Below, piece by piece: positions 46,513 to 58,584 of a stretch of 64,000 nucleotides of DNA (the first letter of the stretch is position 1; each line of letters begins with the position of its first letter). The DNA comes from Lolium rigidum (lineage: Eukaryota; Streptophyta; Magnoliopsida; Poales; Poaceae), in the NCBI RefSeq assembly GCF_022539505.1, contig NC_061514.1:223595837-223659836 (forward strand), in the 5' to 3' direction. The notes beneath the pieces are model-generated. The model was given only the letters and a program-made list of their open reading frames with translations, did no database searches and was not told the origin of the DNA. The position numbers and the translations under genes are program-made.

Positions 46513-46979
46513 CACTAGTAGAAAACAGGTCTTTTGTTCGGAGCTGTCCGGAGCATTTGTTCTGGTCGTGTTACGAACCCGGACTAATATGAGCATTAGT
46601 CCCGGTTCGAACGGCTAGGGGATGCCGCACGGTTTTAATCCTGGTTCAAATGGAAGCTTTAGTCCTGATTGGAGACACCAACCGAAACTAAATGGGTTAC
46701 AGCAGGTCCCACCGGTGTGAGCCTCTTTAGTCATGATTGATGTCTCCAACCGGCAGTACGGACACCAACCCGGACTAAGGGTGACTTCTTTTGGGCTTCT
46801 AGCCCAGCTTATAGGTTCCACGCCGCTGAAGCCCAAAAGAATGGGAGAGTTTCTACAGGGCTTCTTTCTACCGCGAAGCCGGGTTCCTGTGTCTAGCGAG
46901 AAACTGCTAGCGAGCAGTTTCCCGAGCTTCTCCGTCCAAAATCGAACCGGTATCCCTATTTTCCCTCTTGTTTCTTCCT

Positions 46980-47455
46980 CACATCGTCTCCTCCAATCCC
47001 GCACAGTGGACATGGCGAGCTAGACGACATTCTCCGCCGCCGCCGGCCCTCCGCCCGCCGCCACCGGACCCGTCGCCGCCGCCGGACCCGTCGCCGGCTC
47101 CGCCGCTCCAGCAGGGCACAGCCCGCCTTCTTCGAAGAAGCAGCGACTCGCGCCGAAGCAGCAGGGAATTCCCCGCCACCGGACCCGTCGCCGGCTCCGC
47201 CGCTCCAGCAGGACCCGTCGCCGCCACCGGACCCGTCGCCGCCGCCGGACTCGTCGCCGCCGCCGGATCCGTCGAGGACGAGCTGGCCGCTCCGCCCCCA
47301 CCGGTCGCGGCCTACCTTCTTCCGGCCGTGATCCATCCGCATAAGGAGACCTTGGCCGACGACCCAAGGACTCCACACCGGCAGCCAAGCACTCACAGGA
47401 GGCGCCCAACGCCTTCCTCATCTGCACGATGTGCTCACAACTGTGAAAAGTAGCT
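46980..47455. repeat. GC-rich minisatellite in the CACTA left arm
   Basis: Units such as CCGCCACCGGACCCGTCGCC and GGCTCCGCCGCTCCAGCAGG recur at about 47055-47115 and 47175-47270. They give long Pro/Ala/Gly/Arg-rich ORFs on both strands, which I read as low-complexity by-products rather than a gene. Confidence 0.75.
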
Positions 47456-47814
47456 CCCTTCCTTGTAATTAGCTCAAAAAAAATTCCCATTAGCTTGAGA
47501 TCTTTGCAATTAGCTTGAATCCAAGTTTATGGGAGGGTTTGGTATAAAATTTGGTACATAATAACAATTCCAGCTTGATGAAAAAATATCATAGAACTCA
47601 AAATATTATACATGAGTTATTTAGGGGCGTTGTAGACATTTTACAACTCAACACATCAATACGCTAAATTTTCAGAAGCCCAAAAGAATAGGAGAAACAA
47701 GTTTCTACGAGCTTCTTCCCACCACAGTTTCTCCCCACCGTTTCGTATAAACCGGCTTATGCATAAGCAGGAGCCCAAAAGAAGTCACCCTAAAGGTTCT
47801 CTGGGGGGTCACAC

Positions 47815-49612
47815 TGTAGGATAACGTTGCATAGAAAACAAAAATTTTCCTACCGCGAACACGCAATCCAAGCCAAGATGCAATCTAGAAGATGGTAGCA
47901 ACGAGGGGGTATCGAGTCTCACCCTTGAAGAGATTCCAAAGCCTACAAGATGAGGCTCTTGTTGCTGCGGTAGACGTTCACTTGCCGCTTGCAAAAGCGC
48001 GTAGAAGATCTTGATCACGATCGCTTCCGGCGCCACGAACGGGCAGCACCTCCGTACTCGGTCACACGTTCGGTTGTTGATGAAGACGACGTCCACCTCC
48101 CCGTTCCAGCGGGCAGCGGAAGTAGTAGCTCCTCTTGAATCCGACAGCACGACGGCGTGGTGTCGGTGGTGGTGGAGAAATCCGGCGGAGCTTCGCTTAA
48201 GCGTGCGGGATGTGGTGGAGGAGAGAGACCGCTAGGGTTTGGGGAGAGAGGGGGTTGGGCGCCGGCCCTCTAAGGGGTGCGGCCAAGGCTGAGGTTTGAA
48301 GTGGCCAGCCCCCTCTCCTATGCCCCTCATTATATAGGTGGAAGCACCAAGAGTTCTAGTCCAAGTCTTCGAATAAGACCCCAACACTAAAACCTCCCAT
48401 ATGTGGGAAACCTACTCAAGGAGGGAGTCCTACCCAAGGTGGGACTCCCACCTTTCCTTGAGGTGGGTTGGCCGGCCACCCTAGGGGAGTCCACCTTGGA
48501 CTCCTCCCCTTTGGGGTTGGCTGGTCATGCAAGGTGGAGTCTCTCCGGGACTCTACTTTCCATGGTGATTTCTTCCGGACTTTTCTAGAACCTTCTAGAA
48601 CCTGCCATAAATGCACCGGATCATTTCCAAACTTGGAATATGACTTCCTATATATGAATCTTATTCTTCGGACCATTCCGGAACTCCTCGTGATGTCCAG
48701 GATCTCATCCGGGACTCCGAACAAATATTCGAACTCCATTCCATATTCAAGTTCTACCATTTCAACATCCAACTTTAAGTGTGTCACCCTACGGTTCGTG
48801 AACTATGCGGACATGGTTGAGTACTCACTCGACCAATAACCAATAGCGGGATCCGGAGATCCATAATGGCTCCCACATATTCAACGATGACTTTAGTGAT
48901 CGAATGAACCATTCACATACGATACCAATTCCCTTTGTCACGCGATATTTTACTTGTCCGAGGTTTGATCTTCGGTATCACTCTATACCTTGTTCAACCT
49001 CGTCTCCTCACAAGTACTCTTTACTCGTACCATGGTATGTGGTCTCTTATGAACTTATTCATATGCTTGCAAGACATTAGACGACATTCCACCGAGAGGG
49101 CCCAGCAGTATATCTATCCGTCATCGGGATGGACAAATCCCACCGTTGATCCATATGCCTCAACTCATACTTTCCGGATACTTAATCCCACCTTTATAAC
49201 CACCCATTTACGCAAGTGGCGTTTGATGTAATCAAAGTACCTTTCCGGTATAAGTGATTTACATGATCTCATGGTCATAAGGACTAGGTAACTATGTATC
49301 GAAAGCTTATAGCAAATAACTCAATGACGTGATCTTATGCTATGCTTAATTGGGTGTGTCCATTACATCATTCATACAATGATATAACCTTGTTATTAAT
49401 AACATCCAATGTTCATGATTATGAAACTAATCATCCATTAATCAACAAGCTAGTTTAAGAGGCATACTAGGGACTTCTTTGTTGTCTACATATCACACAT
49501 GTACTAATGTTTCGGTTAATACAATTATAGCATGATATATAAACATTTATCATAAACACAAAGATATAAATAATAACCACTTTATTATTGCCTCTAGGGC
49601 ATATCTCCTTCA
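47815..49612 (-). repeat. 3' LTR of the copia element
   Basis: 1798 bp, next to the polypurine tract (complement of GTCTCCCACTT at 49613-49623). Confidence 0.93.
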
Positions 49613-52600
49613 GTCTCCCACTTGCACTAGAGTCAATAATCTAGTTTACATTTGTAAAGATATAACACCTTGGCCTTCTGGTGATTTATCATGTATTGCT
49701 CACGGGAGAGGTTTTAGTCAACGGATCTGACACGCTCAGAAACGTATGTATTTTGTAATTTATTTGCGTCTCAACGCATCACTCATTTCCAAATGAGTCG
49801 GTATTAAATATGTTTGGTCTTCTCGGTGGAACCTTAATTCCGCGGTCTGAAATATGTCACTAATATTGTCACACACAATATAGCTTCAAAGTTCCGACTC
49901 GTCGGAACTACACCAAGTTCTCAAAGAACCTCTTGACTTAACATCCTTTGTCATTGTCAAAACAATGACATACTCTGCCTTCTTTTGTAGAATCCGTCAC
50001 AATATTTAGAACTCTTCTAAATCTAGCATAGACAACTTCTAGCTCATTGTGCTACCTTTTAAACAACACTTAATCTAATTTGAGATTGAAATTATATTTT
50101 ATATGTGACAAAACCAATATCGGTGTAACACCTTACAGCGATTTGTTTGTCTTTTCTTCATACAAAAATATATATATATATATCCTTAGTTCTTCTAAAG
50201 TACTCAAGGATATTCTTACTGTCGTCCAATGATCATCATATGAATCATTCTGGTATATGCTCATAACACTTTATAGCACATGATATCTGGATTGTGTACA
50301 TATTATTCGTGATCTATAATCACTCATGTGTTTTTACTCATTGAGTGTCGGATACACTCAAGTCTTGTTAAAACTTCACATGACAAGAATATTTTCTTAA
50401 TATTTCTATATTGAACTATTTTCAATATCCATTCTATGTACTTTGACTTAAACTTATTTTGTGTTTCAATCTATCTTCATAGATCTTGACACTAGATATG
50501 TTTCAGTCCATATCCTTTCATTGAAACTAATTTCTCAATGAAACCTTTTAATCAAGTATATAATTACATCATTTATAACTAACTATATGTCACCTACATA
50601 AAGTATTATAAATGTGTCTTAGCGCTCCCACTTAATTTCTTGCAAATGCAAGCCTCTTCATCGTCTCTGATGAAATCAAAAACTTTTTGACTATTTCATC
50701 TGGTGAATATTCCAACTCCGTGATACTTACTTCATCCAATTGAAGTTCGTATACCTATCTAGTATTATACGGACCAGCAAAACTCTTGGTTGTATCTTGT
50801 ATACCCCTTTAATACACACTTCTGATAAGTAATGTATTTTGCCATCCTACTAACATATCTCATAAAGGAAATATGTAGTGATTACTAGAATAATCCATAT
50901 AGACTTTAATCATTGCTACGGAAGATCTAATCTTGTCGTAGTCAATTCTTTGAACTTTGTCGTAAACAACTTTTCGACAAGTCAAGCTTCTTCAAGGATA
51001 TTTCATCCAAGTCCATCAATTTTATAGATCTATTTACTTTCAAAAAGTATTCATCTATCTTGGATTTCATGGCGTATAGCCATTTTAATGGAGTCAGGGC
51101 CCATCATAACTTCTTTGTTTGTAGTTGGTTTATCATTGTTTAAAATCAATCCTTTGTCCACAAATCATTTATTTGATCACAAAGTAAACCATACCTACAA
51201 GGTTCAATATGTACTTCGATCTCCATGGCTAAAAACACTTTGTAGTCATGGGAGCCATGATTGTCGTGGCCGCTTCTGAAACCAATTCCGATGCTCGCGC
51301 TACTCGATCATTATGCTCGTGTTCATAAACCTTATCAAAATATATTGTCCTCCCACTCAAATACTTTACTAGAAACAATTTCTCGGAAATAAGAAACATT
51401 GACAAACACTTTTGTCTTTGTCTTGTGGGAAGAATTCCCAATTAAATCTCTCGGGATAACCAACAAAGACATTCATCCGATTTTGGTTTGTAAACTCTTA
51501 GACCAAAATTTAAAGAAAGGACTATTAGGATTTATACCCATGCCATAACTCGTATGGTGTCATTTCAACGGATCATGATGATGCTCTATTTAGTGTAAAA
51601 GCGGTAGTCACTAAAGCATAATCCACAAAAATATAATGGCATCATAATATTTTATCTCATCATTAATCCAACAAGATTTGGATACATCTCTCGGATACTA
51701 TATCATCATTGTGATACTCCAAGAAATGTGAGTTGTAGAACAATTTCATGACTCTCTTAGATGTTCGCTAAAACTCGTAATTCAAATATTTTCACCATGA
51801 TCCAATCATAGATATTTGACTTTTCTATTACGATGATTTCCACTTCATGCTGAAATTTATTTGAATCCATTCAAATGTTTCAAACTTCTTCCTTATCGAA
51901 TATATCCACATATATACTCAATTCATTGTTGAAAGTTTTCATGAAGTATAAGAATCTCCCGCACACAACTATGCCCAGTGAACCATATACATCATCATGT
52001 ATTTTTCCACTAAGTTAGTTGCCCGTTCAACTCTTGGCCTATGAACGGTATTTTAATCATTCTCTTTAGAAAAGATTTGCAAGCGCCAAATGATTCAAAA
52101 ATCAAATGACTCCAAAAATCCATTTACATGGAGTTCCTTCATGCGTTTCTTTCTAACATGACCTAAATGGCGGTTCCACAAATAACTCGGAATTCAAATC
52201 ATTTGCCTTATGGCATTTTAGCGTCGTTGTTATGTATGTGTGTTTCACCATTAAGATTTATAATAACTTATCCATCGTACATGGAGTAATGTCATAATTT
52301 GAACAACTCATTGTTTTCATTTGACCAGAGCAAAATAACAATTATTAAGTTCTTTATTATAAATTCTAAGGGCTAGATAGAATGCCAACGACGAACATAA
52401 TAACACTTTATTTTTGTTCCGTACGTGCATTCCTATCATATTCCTTGTCGATCACTTAGGCCATTGTATTCTTGTATTGCGTTGTTTTGTATGACACTTC
52501 ATACCAACCAATATAGTACTAATACCCAAGAATTTCATAGTGTGACTTAACTAGGAATACAACCATAACATGTATATCATTTATATACACCCGAGCTAGA

Positions 52601-54641
52601 CTTTCTAGTCTTTTCTTTTCTTTTTGCCAAAATATCTTTTGCAGCTTCTCTTTTAGCTTTCCTCATTATTCGAAAAACACTTCAACATCATTAACTTCTA
52701 GGTTTGTTGGTAAAATACCAATAACCTTGAGGTTCTTACTTTGAAGTTGATCATCATATGATAAGTGTTCCGGATTTCACTATTAGTAACCTTGTAATAT
52801 GATGAACAATTTCACTCATAATTTTATCCATCATATCATGACGACTTTCCGAGACCATGTCTGTACATGCTAGGCTCGTAAAGTTTTAACCTTGGTATTT
52901 GCATGTGCAAATCTAGCTTGCACCCGTTGTATGCACACGTAGAATCTATCACACCCGATCATCACGTGATGCTTCGAAACGACGAGTCTTAGCAACGGTG
53001 CATATTAAGGATGGTCACTTCATGGATATGCGAATATCGTTAGTGCCCCAATAGTTGGAGGATTGTGACGCCTTGCGTCCTTAACCTTCGTACATTCCCA
53101 TAAAACTTATGAGTTCATGTAGTCTCACCAAATTATATTCTATCATCTTGCAATAAGGTCTTAGATATCACATATATCTCATACCTTGATTATTTCTGAA
53201 AACTAAATTTTCAGCTCCTTACTTTTCAAACAGATTTGAACTTCAAGTTTGACTGGAGACAAGATAACTTTAGGTACTAACCGAAACCATAGCTCTTTGA
53301 ATCAAAAATGTGAGGTTTACTAAAAGTTTGCAATAGGACTTAATCATTTCTTGATTCATTAACAATACGGTACCAATCCGTAAAGTTTCTTATCAGATTT
53401 TAACAGTATTTCTATCTCAATAACAAGACTAGCGCATAGTAGAAAACGGATGCCAATACTACAAAAATTAATTCAAAATACTACTCATACTATGTTTATG
53501 ATAATTAGTTCATGTTCTAATCTTATTACTAATGAACTCCCACTTAATACAACATCCCTCATAGTTGTTAAGTGGTACACGATCCAAATCCACTACACCA
53601 AAACCGATCATCACGTGAGATGATGTAGCTTCAATGGTGAACATCAACATGTTGATCATATCATCCATATGACTCGTGTTCAACCTTTCGGTTTCCGTTG
53701 TCCCGAGGCCATGTCTGTACATGCTAGGCTCGTCAAGCAAACCCAAGTATTCCGCGTGTGCAACATGGCATACACCCGTTGTATATGAATGTTGAATCTA
53801 TCACATCCGATCATCACGAGATGCTTCGAAACGACGAATTGTACAACGGTGCATACTAGGGGAGAACACTTTATTATCTTGATATTAATGTGAGGGATCA
53901 TCTTATAATGCTACCGTCGCGATCTAAGCAAAATAAGATGCATAAAGGATTAACATCACATGCAGTTCATATGTGATATGATATGGCCCTTTTGTCTTTG
54001 CGCCTTTGATCTTCATCTCCAAAGCACGGACATGATCTCCATCATCTTCGGGCATGATCTCCATCATTGTCGGCGTAGCGTCAAGGTTCATGGCGCCGTC
54101 TTCATGGTTGTTCACCTCATGTAGCAACTATTACAACTACTTTGAAATACTACTCAACATAAAATTAAAGACAACCATAAGGCTCCTGCCGGTTGCCACA
54201 ATACAATAATGATCATCTCATACATATTCATCATCACATTATGGCCATATCACATCACCAAACCCTGCAAAAACAAGTTAGACGTCTCTAATTTGGTTTG
54301 CATATTTTACGTGGTTTAGGGTTTTCGAGTAAGATCTAATCTACCTACGAACATGAACCACAACGGTGATACTAGTGTTGTCAATAGAAGAGTAAATTGA
54401 ATCTTCACTATAGTAGGAGAGACAGACACCCGCAAAGCCTCTTATGCAATACAAGTTGCATGTCGAACGAGGAACAAGTCTCATGAACGCGGTCATGTAA
54501 AGTTAGTCCGAGCCGCTTCATCCTACTATGCCACAAAGATGCAAAGTACTCAAACTAAAGATAACAAGAGCATCAGCGCCCACAAAACCATTGTGTTCTA
54601 CTCGTGCAACCATCTATGCATAGACACGGCTCTGATACCAC
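49613..54641 (-). pseudogene. Decayed gag-pol interior of the copia element
   Basis: Only fragments of copia pol can be read on the minus strand, for example a segment like the region upstream of RT (about 51229-51441, FLVKYLSGRTIYFDKVYE) and an RT-like fragment near 50880-50960 (DYDKIRSSVAMIKV). No frame exceeds about 80 codons. An internal direct duplication is visible (about 52852-53030 and 53705-53865, sharing CATGTCTGTACATGCTAGGC). The element cannot make its own proteins and must have been mobilised in trans. Confidence 0.65.
54628..54640 (-). other. Primer-binding site of the copia element
   Basis: The complement of GGCTCTGATACCA is TGGTATCAGAGCC, matching initiator tRNA-Met, one base from the LTR. 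Confidence 0.9.
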
Positions 54642-56439
54642 TGTAGGATAACGTTGCATAGAAAACAAAAATTTTCCTACCGCGAACACGCAATCCAAGC
54701 CAAGATGCAATCTAGAAGATGGTAGCAACGAGGGGGTATCGAGTCTCACCCTTGAAGAGATTCCAAAGCCTACAAGATGAGGCTCTTGTTGCTGCGGTAG
54801 ACGTTCACTTGCCGCTTGCAAAAGCGCGTAGAAGATCTTGATCACGATCGCTTCCGGCGCCACGAACGGGCAGCACCTCCGTACTCGGTCACACGTTCGG
54901 TTGTTGATGAAGACGACGTCCACCTCCCCGTTCCAGCGGGCAGCGGAAGTAGTAGCTCCTTCTTGAATCCGACAAGCACGACGGCGTGGTGTCGGTGGTG
55001 GTGGAGAAATCCGGCGGAGCTTCGCTTAAGCGTGCGGGATGTGGTGGAGGAGAGAGACCGCTAGGGTTTGGGGAGAGAGGGGGTTGGGCGCCGGCCCTCT
55101 AAGGGGTGCGGCCAAGGCTGAGGCTTGAAGTGGCCAGCCCCCTCTCCTATGCCCCTCATTATATAGGTGGAAGCACCAAGAGTTCTAGTCCAAGTCTTCG
55201 AATAAGACCCCAACACTAAAACCTCCCATATGTGGGAAACCTACTCAAGGAGGGAGTCCTACCCAAGGTGGGACTCCCACCTTTCCTTGAGGTGGGTTGG
55301 CCGGCCACCCTAGGGGAGTCCACCTTGGACTCCTCCCCTTTGGGGTTGGCTGGTCATGCAAGGTGGAGTCTCTCCGGACTCTACTTTCCATGGTGATTTC
55401 TTCCGGACTTTTCTAGAACCTTCTAGAACCTGCCATAAATGCACCGGATCATTTCCAAACTTGGAATATGACTTCCTATATATGAATCTTATTCTTCGAC
55501 CATTCCGGAACTCCTCGTGATGTCCGGGATCTCATCCGGGACTCCGAACAAATATTCGAACTCCATTCCATATTCAAGTTCTACCATTTCAACATCCAAC
55601 TTTAAGTGTGTCACCCTACGGTTCGTGAACTATGCGGACATGGTTGAGTACTCACTCCGACCAATAACCAATAGCGGGATCCGGAGATCCATAATGGCTC
55701 CCACATATTCAACGATGACTTTAGTGATCGAATGAACCATTCACATACGATACCAATTCCCTTTGTCACGCGATATTTTACTTGTCCGAGGTTTGATCTT
55801 CGGTATCACTCTATACCTTGTTCAACCTCGTCTCCCGACAAGTACTCTTTACTCGTACCATGGTATGTGGTCTCTTATGAACTTATTCATATGCTTGCAA
55901 GACATTAGACGACATTCCACCGAGAGGGCCCAGAGTATATCTATCCGTCATCGGGATGGACAAATCCCACCGTTGATCCATATGCCTCAACTCATACTTT
56001 CCGGATACTTAATCCCACCTTTATAACCACCCATTTACGCAGGTGGCGTTTGATGTAATCAAAGTACCTTTCCGGTATAAGTGATTTACATGATCTCATG
56101 GTCATAAGGACTAGGTAACTATGTATCGAAAGCTTATAGCAAATAACTCAATGACGTGATCTTATGCTATGCTTAATTGGGTGTGTCCATTACATCATTC
56201 ATACAATGATATAACCTTGTTATTAATAACATCCAATGTTCATGATTATGAAACTAATCATCCATTAATCAACAAGCTAGTTTAAGAGGCATACTAGGGA
56301 CTTCTTTGTTGTCTACATATCACACATGTACTAATGTTTCGGTTAATACAATTATAGCATGATATATAAACATTTATCATAAACACAAAGATATAAATAA
56401 TAACCACTTTATTATTGCCTCTAGGGCATATCTCCTTCA
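54642..56439 (-). repeat. 5' LTR of the copia element
   Basis: 1798 bp, nearly identical to 47815-49612 and followed by the duplicated target CACAC. Confidence 0.93.
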
Positions 56440-56965
56440 CACACCCCCGTGGATCACCTTTTTTTTAGCTTTAGAAAATATAGAAGAAAATGATAGAAAA
56501 TTAAAAATTAAAAATCCTTTTAGATGTAGGTAGGTTAGGTGATCTAGTTATTATGAAAAATAACAAACATGAATTTTGACTTTTTTTACAAAAGCTGTAT
56601 TTTTGGTAAAATGGCAATGTCTTTTGCATACGAACTCGAAAGAAAATAATTAATATATGAAAATCTATCTACGCGAAAAGTTACATCTCATTTCACCGGC
56701 TATGCGTGGTTAGCCAATTTTTTTATTCTCAAACTGCTAAAGGGAAATATGAAAATTTCAAATTTTAGGTTTTGCAAAAAGAAAAATTGGTATTTATTTA
56801 TTTATTCAAGATTATTATCATTACTTTTGTTTATTAAAAGAATTATTTGGAATTCAAACAATAAAGAAATGTGACATTGTGACCAATAGCTTAATAGGAT
56901 TGATATGATACTAATATCAATAATGTGTGCTCAAAGCACTTTGAAACGGGACGGAAGGGACGGAA

Positions 56966-57017
56966 GGAACTCACAAGTTAAGCATGTTAGGGCTGCCGTA
57001 GTTTGAGGATGGGTGAC
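56966..57017 (+). other. 5S rRNA-like segment inside the CACTA right arm
   Basis: GAACTCACAAGTTAAGCATG and, after GGGCTGCCGTAGTTTG, AGGATGGGTGAC follow the order and spacing of the middle of plant 5S rRNA (GAACTCCGAAGTTAAGCGTG ... GGATGGGTGACC), which is the internal Pol III promoter region. The first third and the 3' end of the gene are not recognisable. It is not a functional 5S gene. Confidence 0.6.
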
Positions 57018-57297
57018 AGAGCGAAATGTTTGACCACTAGTTAGAGACTAAACTGGTCAAATAACTTAAATACTAGAATTCTGAAAATCAATATAAAAAA
57101 GTTTGAATAAGAAAAATACACATGGAGGCATTTAATCTCCGTTGGTGTTACAAACCAGGACTAAAGATCCTTCGCTCTGGCGCACGCTCGCATCCCACGT
57201 GGAGAGTCTTTAGTTCCGGTTTGTAGCACAATCAAGATTAAAGAGTAGGGTTTTAGTCCCTTACCAACCGAGACTAAATGCCCGTTTTCTACTAGTG

Positions 57298-58530
57298 GGC
57301 GCACATGCAAGGACTCTTAAACTTAGTGAATGAAAAGGTAGTGCAAGAGGATAAGGCAATTCTAGAAGCAGAAATTATAGAAGATGATAAGAGAGCTCTT
57401 TTTCGGATGCATCCTGAAAAGCCACTAGGTGTGGACGGCTTCACAGCTGGTTTTTACCAGCGCCATTGGAGTTTGGTTGGCCCGGAGCTTTGTATTGAGG
57501 TGCTTGGAACGCATGGAGATATGCCCGGAGCAATTACTCTAATCCCAAAGGTGCTAATTCCCTAATCCATTAAGCAATACATAGACTCATTTCTTTATAC
57601 ACTGTTCTATAAAAAAATAGCCATAAAACAGTTGCAAATAGAATGATGCCTGTTCTTGAGTATACATCAGCCACGAGTAAAGAGCTTTTGTGCCAGGACG
57701 TTTAATTAGTGACAATGCTCCCGTGGCTTTTGAATGTGTCCATTCAATGAAAAGGAAAAAAAAAAAGAGGCATTGTGCAGTTAAGCTAGACATGATAAAA
57801 GCTTATGATAGTGTGGAATGACCTTTTGTTCTTTTGTTGAATCTGTGATGTAAAACTAGGTTTTTCTTCCCGTTTTGTTCAGATAATTATGAAATGCGTA
57901 TCCTCAGTCAGGTTTTAGTTAAGGTGAATGAAGGTGTACTGAGCCTTTCTCTCCTTCTCGTGGAATCCGTTAGAGAGATCCCATGCCGCTGTATTTATTT
58001 CTTGCTTGTGCTGAGGGACTGACGGCATTGACACAACACTACAACACGGGCTGAATGGCGTTTACGTAGGATTTTTTTAAGATGATGGCATCCATATGTA
58101 ATAGAATTTTATTATATTGGATATAAATAGAACTTTATATCTTAAAAGAAATTATTATTTAACTAGAAGTTATAACTTATAACCCATTATTTGATTAAGT
58201 GTTGGATGCTTTAAAACCGCCAAACCAAGACACGGTTCAAAACCCCCGGAGATCACCATGTATATCTCATCTCTTATTTGTTGATGATACTTTGGTCTTC
58301 ATCAATGCACGCGGTGCAAGTGCAACCGGACTTAATGAAAATTTTAATATTTAAAACTTGGCATCGGGATAGAAAGCAAATAAGGAGAAAGAGGGCTATC
58401 TTCTTCAGTCCTTGTACTTCAGATGGTCACAAAGAGGAGGTGAAGCAAAGTTTGAATACCCAAACTGAGACCTTCAGTCTGGGATTACCGACTGCGGTTG
58501 GTAAATTGACAAGGACGACGAGCTTCCCCA
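57298..58530 (+). pseudogene. LINE ORF2, part 2 (reverse transcriptase)
   Basis: The frame continues from 46512: ALFRMHPEKPLGVDGFTAGF, then in shifted frames [31 protein letters not shown] (about 57788-57825), and an active-site-like LLFVDDTLVFINA (about 58270-58310), then FFSPCTSDGHKEEVKQSL. These are the expected L1-type RT blocks in order. An AT-rich 170-bp insert (about 58070-58240) and many frameshifts make it inactive. Confidence 0.8.
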
Positions 58531-58584
58531 ATCCCCACACTGCCAGCAGATTTGAAGAAGACACCTCGCCGACTGGATCTATTA

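Larger units (their letters stand above)
47815..56439 (-). mobile_element. Ty1/copia element, BARE/Angela-like, decayed interior
   Basis: Two 1798-bp LTRs (47815-49612 and 54642-56439) start TGTAGGATAAC and end CTCCTTCA as read on the plus strand. On the minus strand they start TGAAGGAGATATGCCCTAG, the BARE/Angela-type start. The target duplication is CACAC (47810-47814 and 56440-56444). The primer site TGGTATCAGAGCC (tRNA-iMet) is the complement of 54628-54640, and a purine tract abuts the other LTR, fixing minus orientation. The LTRs differ at only about ten positions by eye, so the insertion is recent, yet the interior has no long ORF. Confidence 0.93.
46513..57297. mobile_element. CACTA element (non-autonomous), split by a copia element
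   Basis: The ends are CACTAGTAGAAAACAGG and (complemented) CACTAGTAGAAAACGGG, with a 3-bp target duplication GGC (46510-46512 and 57298-57300). Subterminal TAGTCCCGGTT-like repeats occur in both arms. Without the nested copia element it is about 2.2 kb and encodes no transposase. The left arm has a GC-rich proline-coding minisatellite. The right arm has a 5S rRNA-like stretch. The flanking LINE frame continues across it. Confidence 0.93.

Noticed and set aside
46956..47490. Gly/Arg- and Pro/Ala-rich ORFs of 146-161 codons
   Set aside because: Produced by a GC-rich minisatellite in the CACTA arm on several frames at once; no domain.
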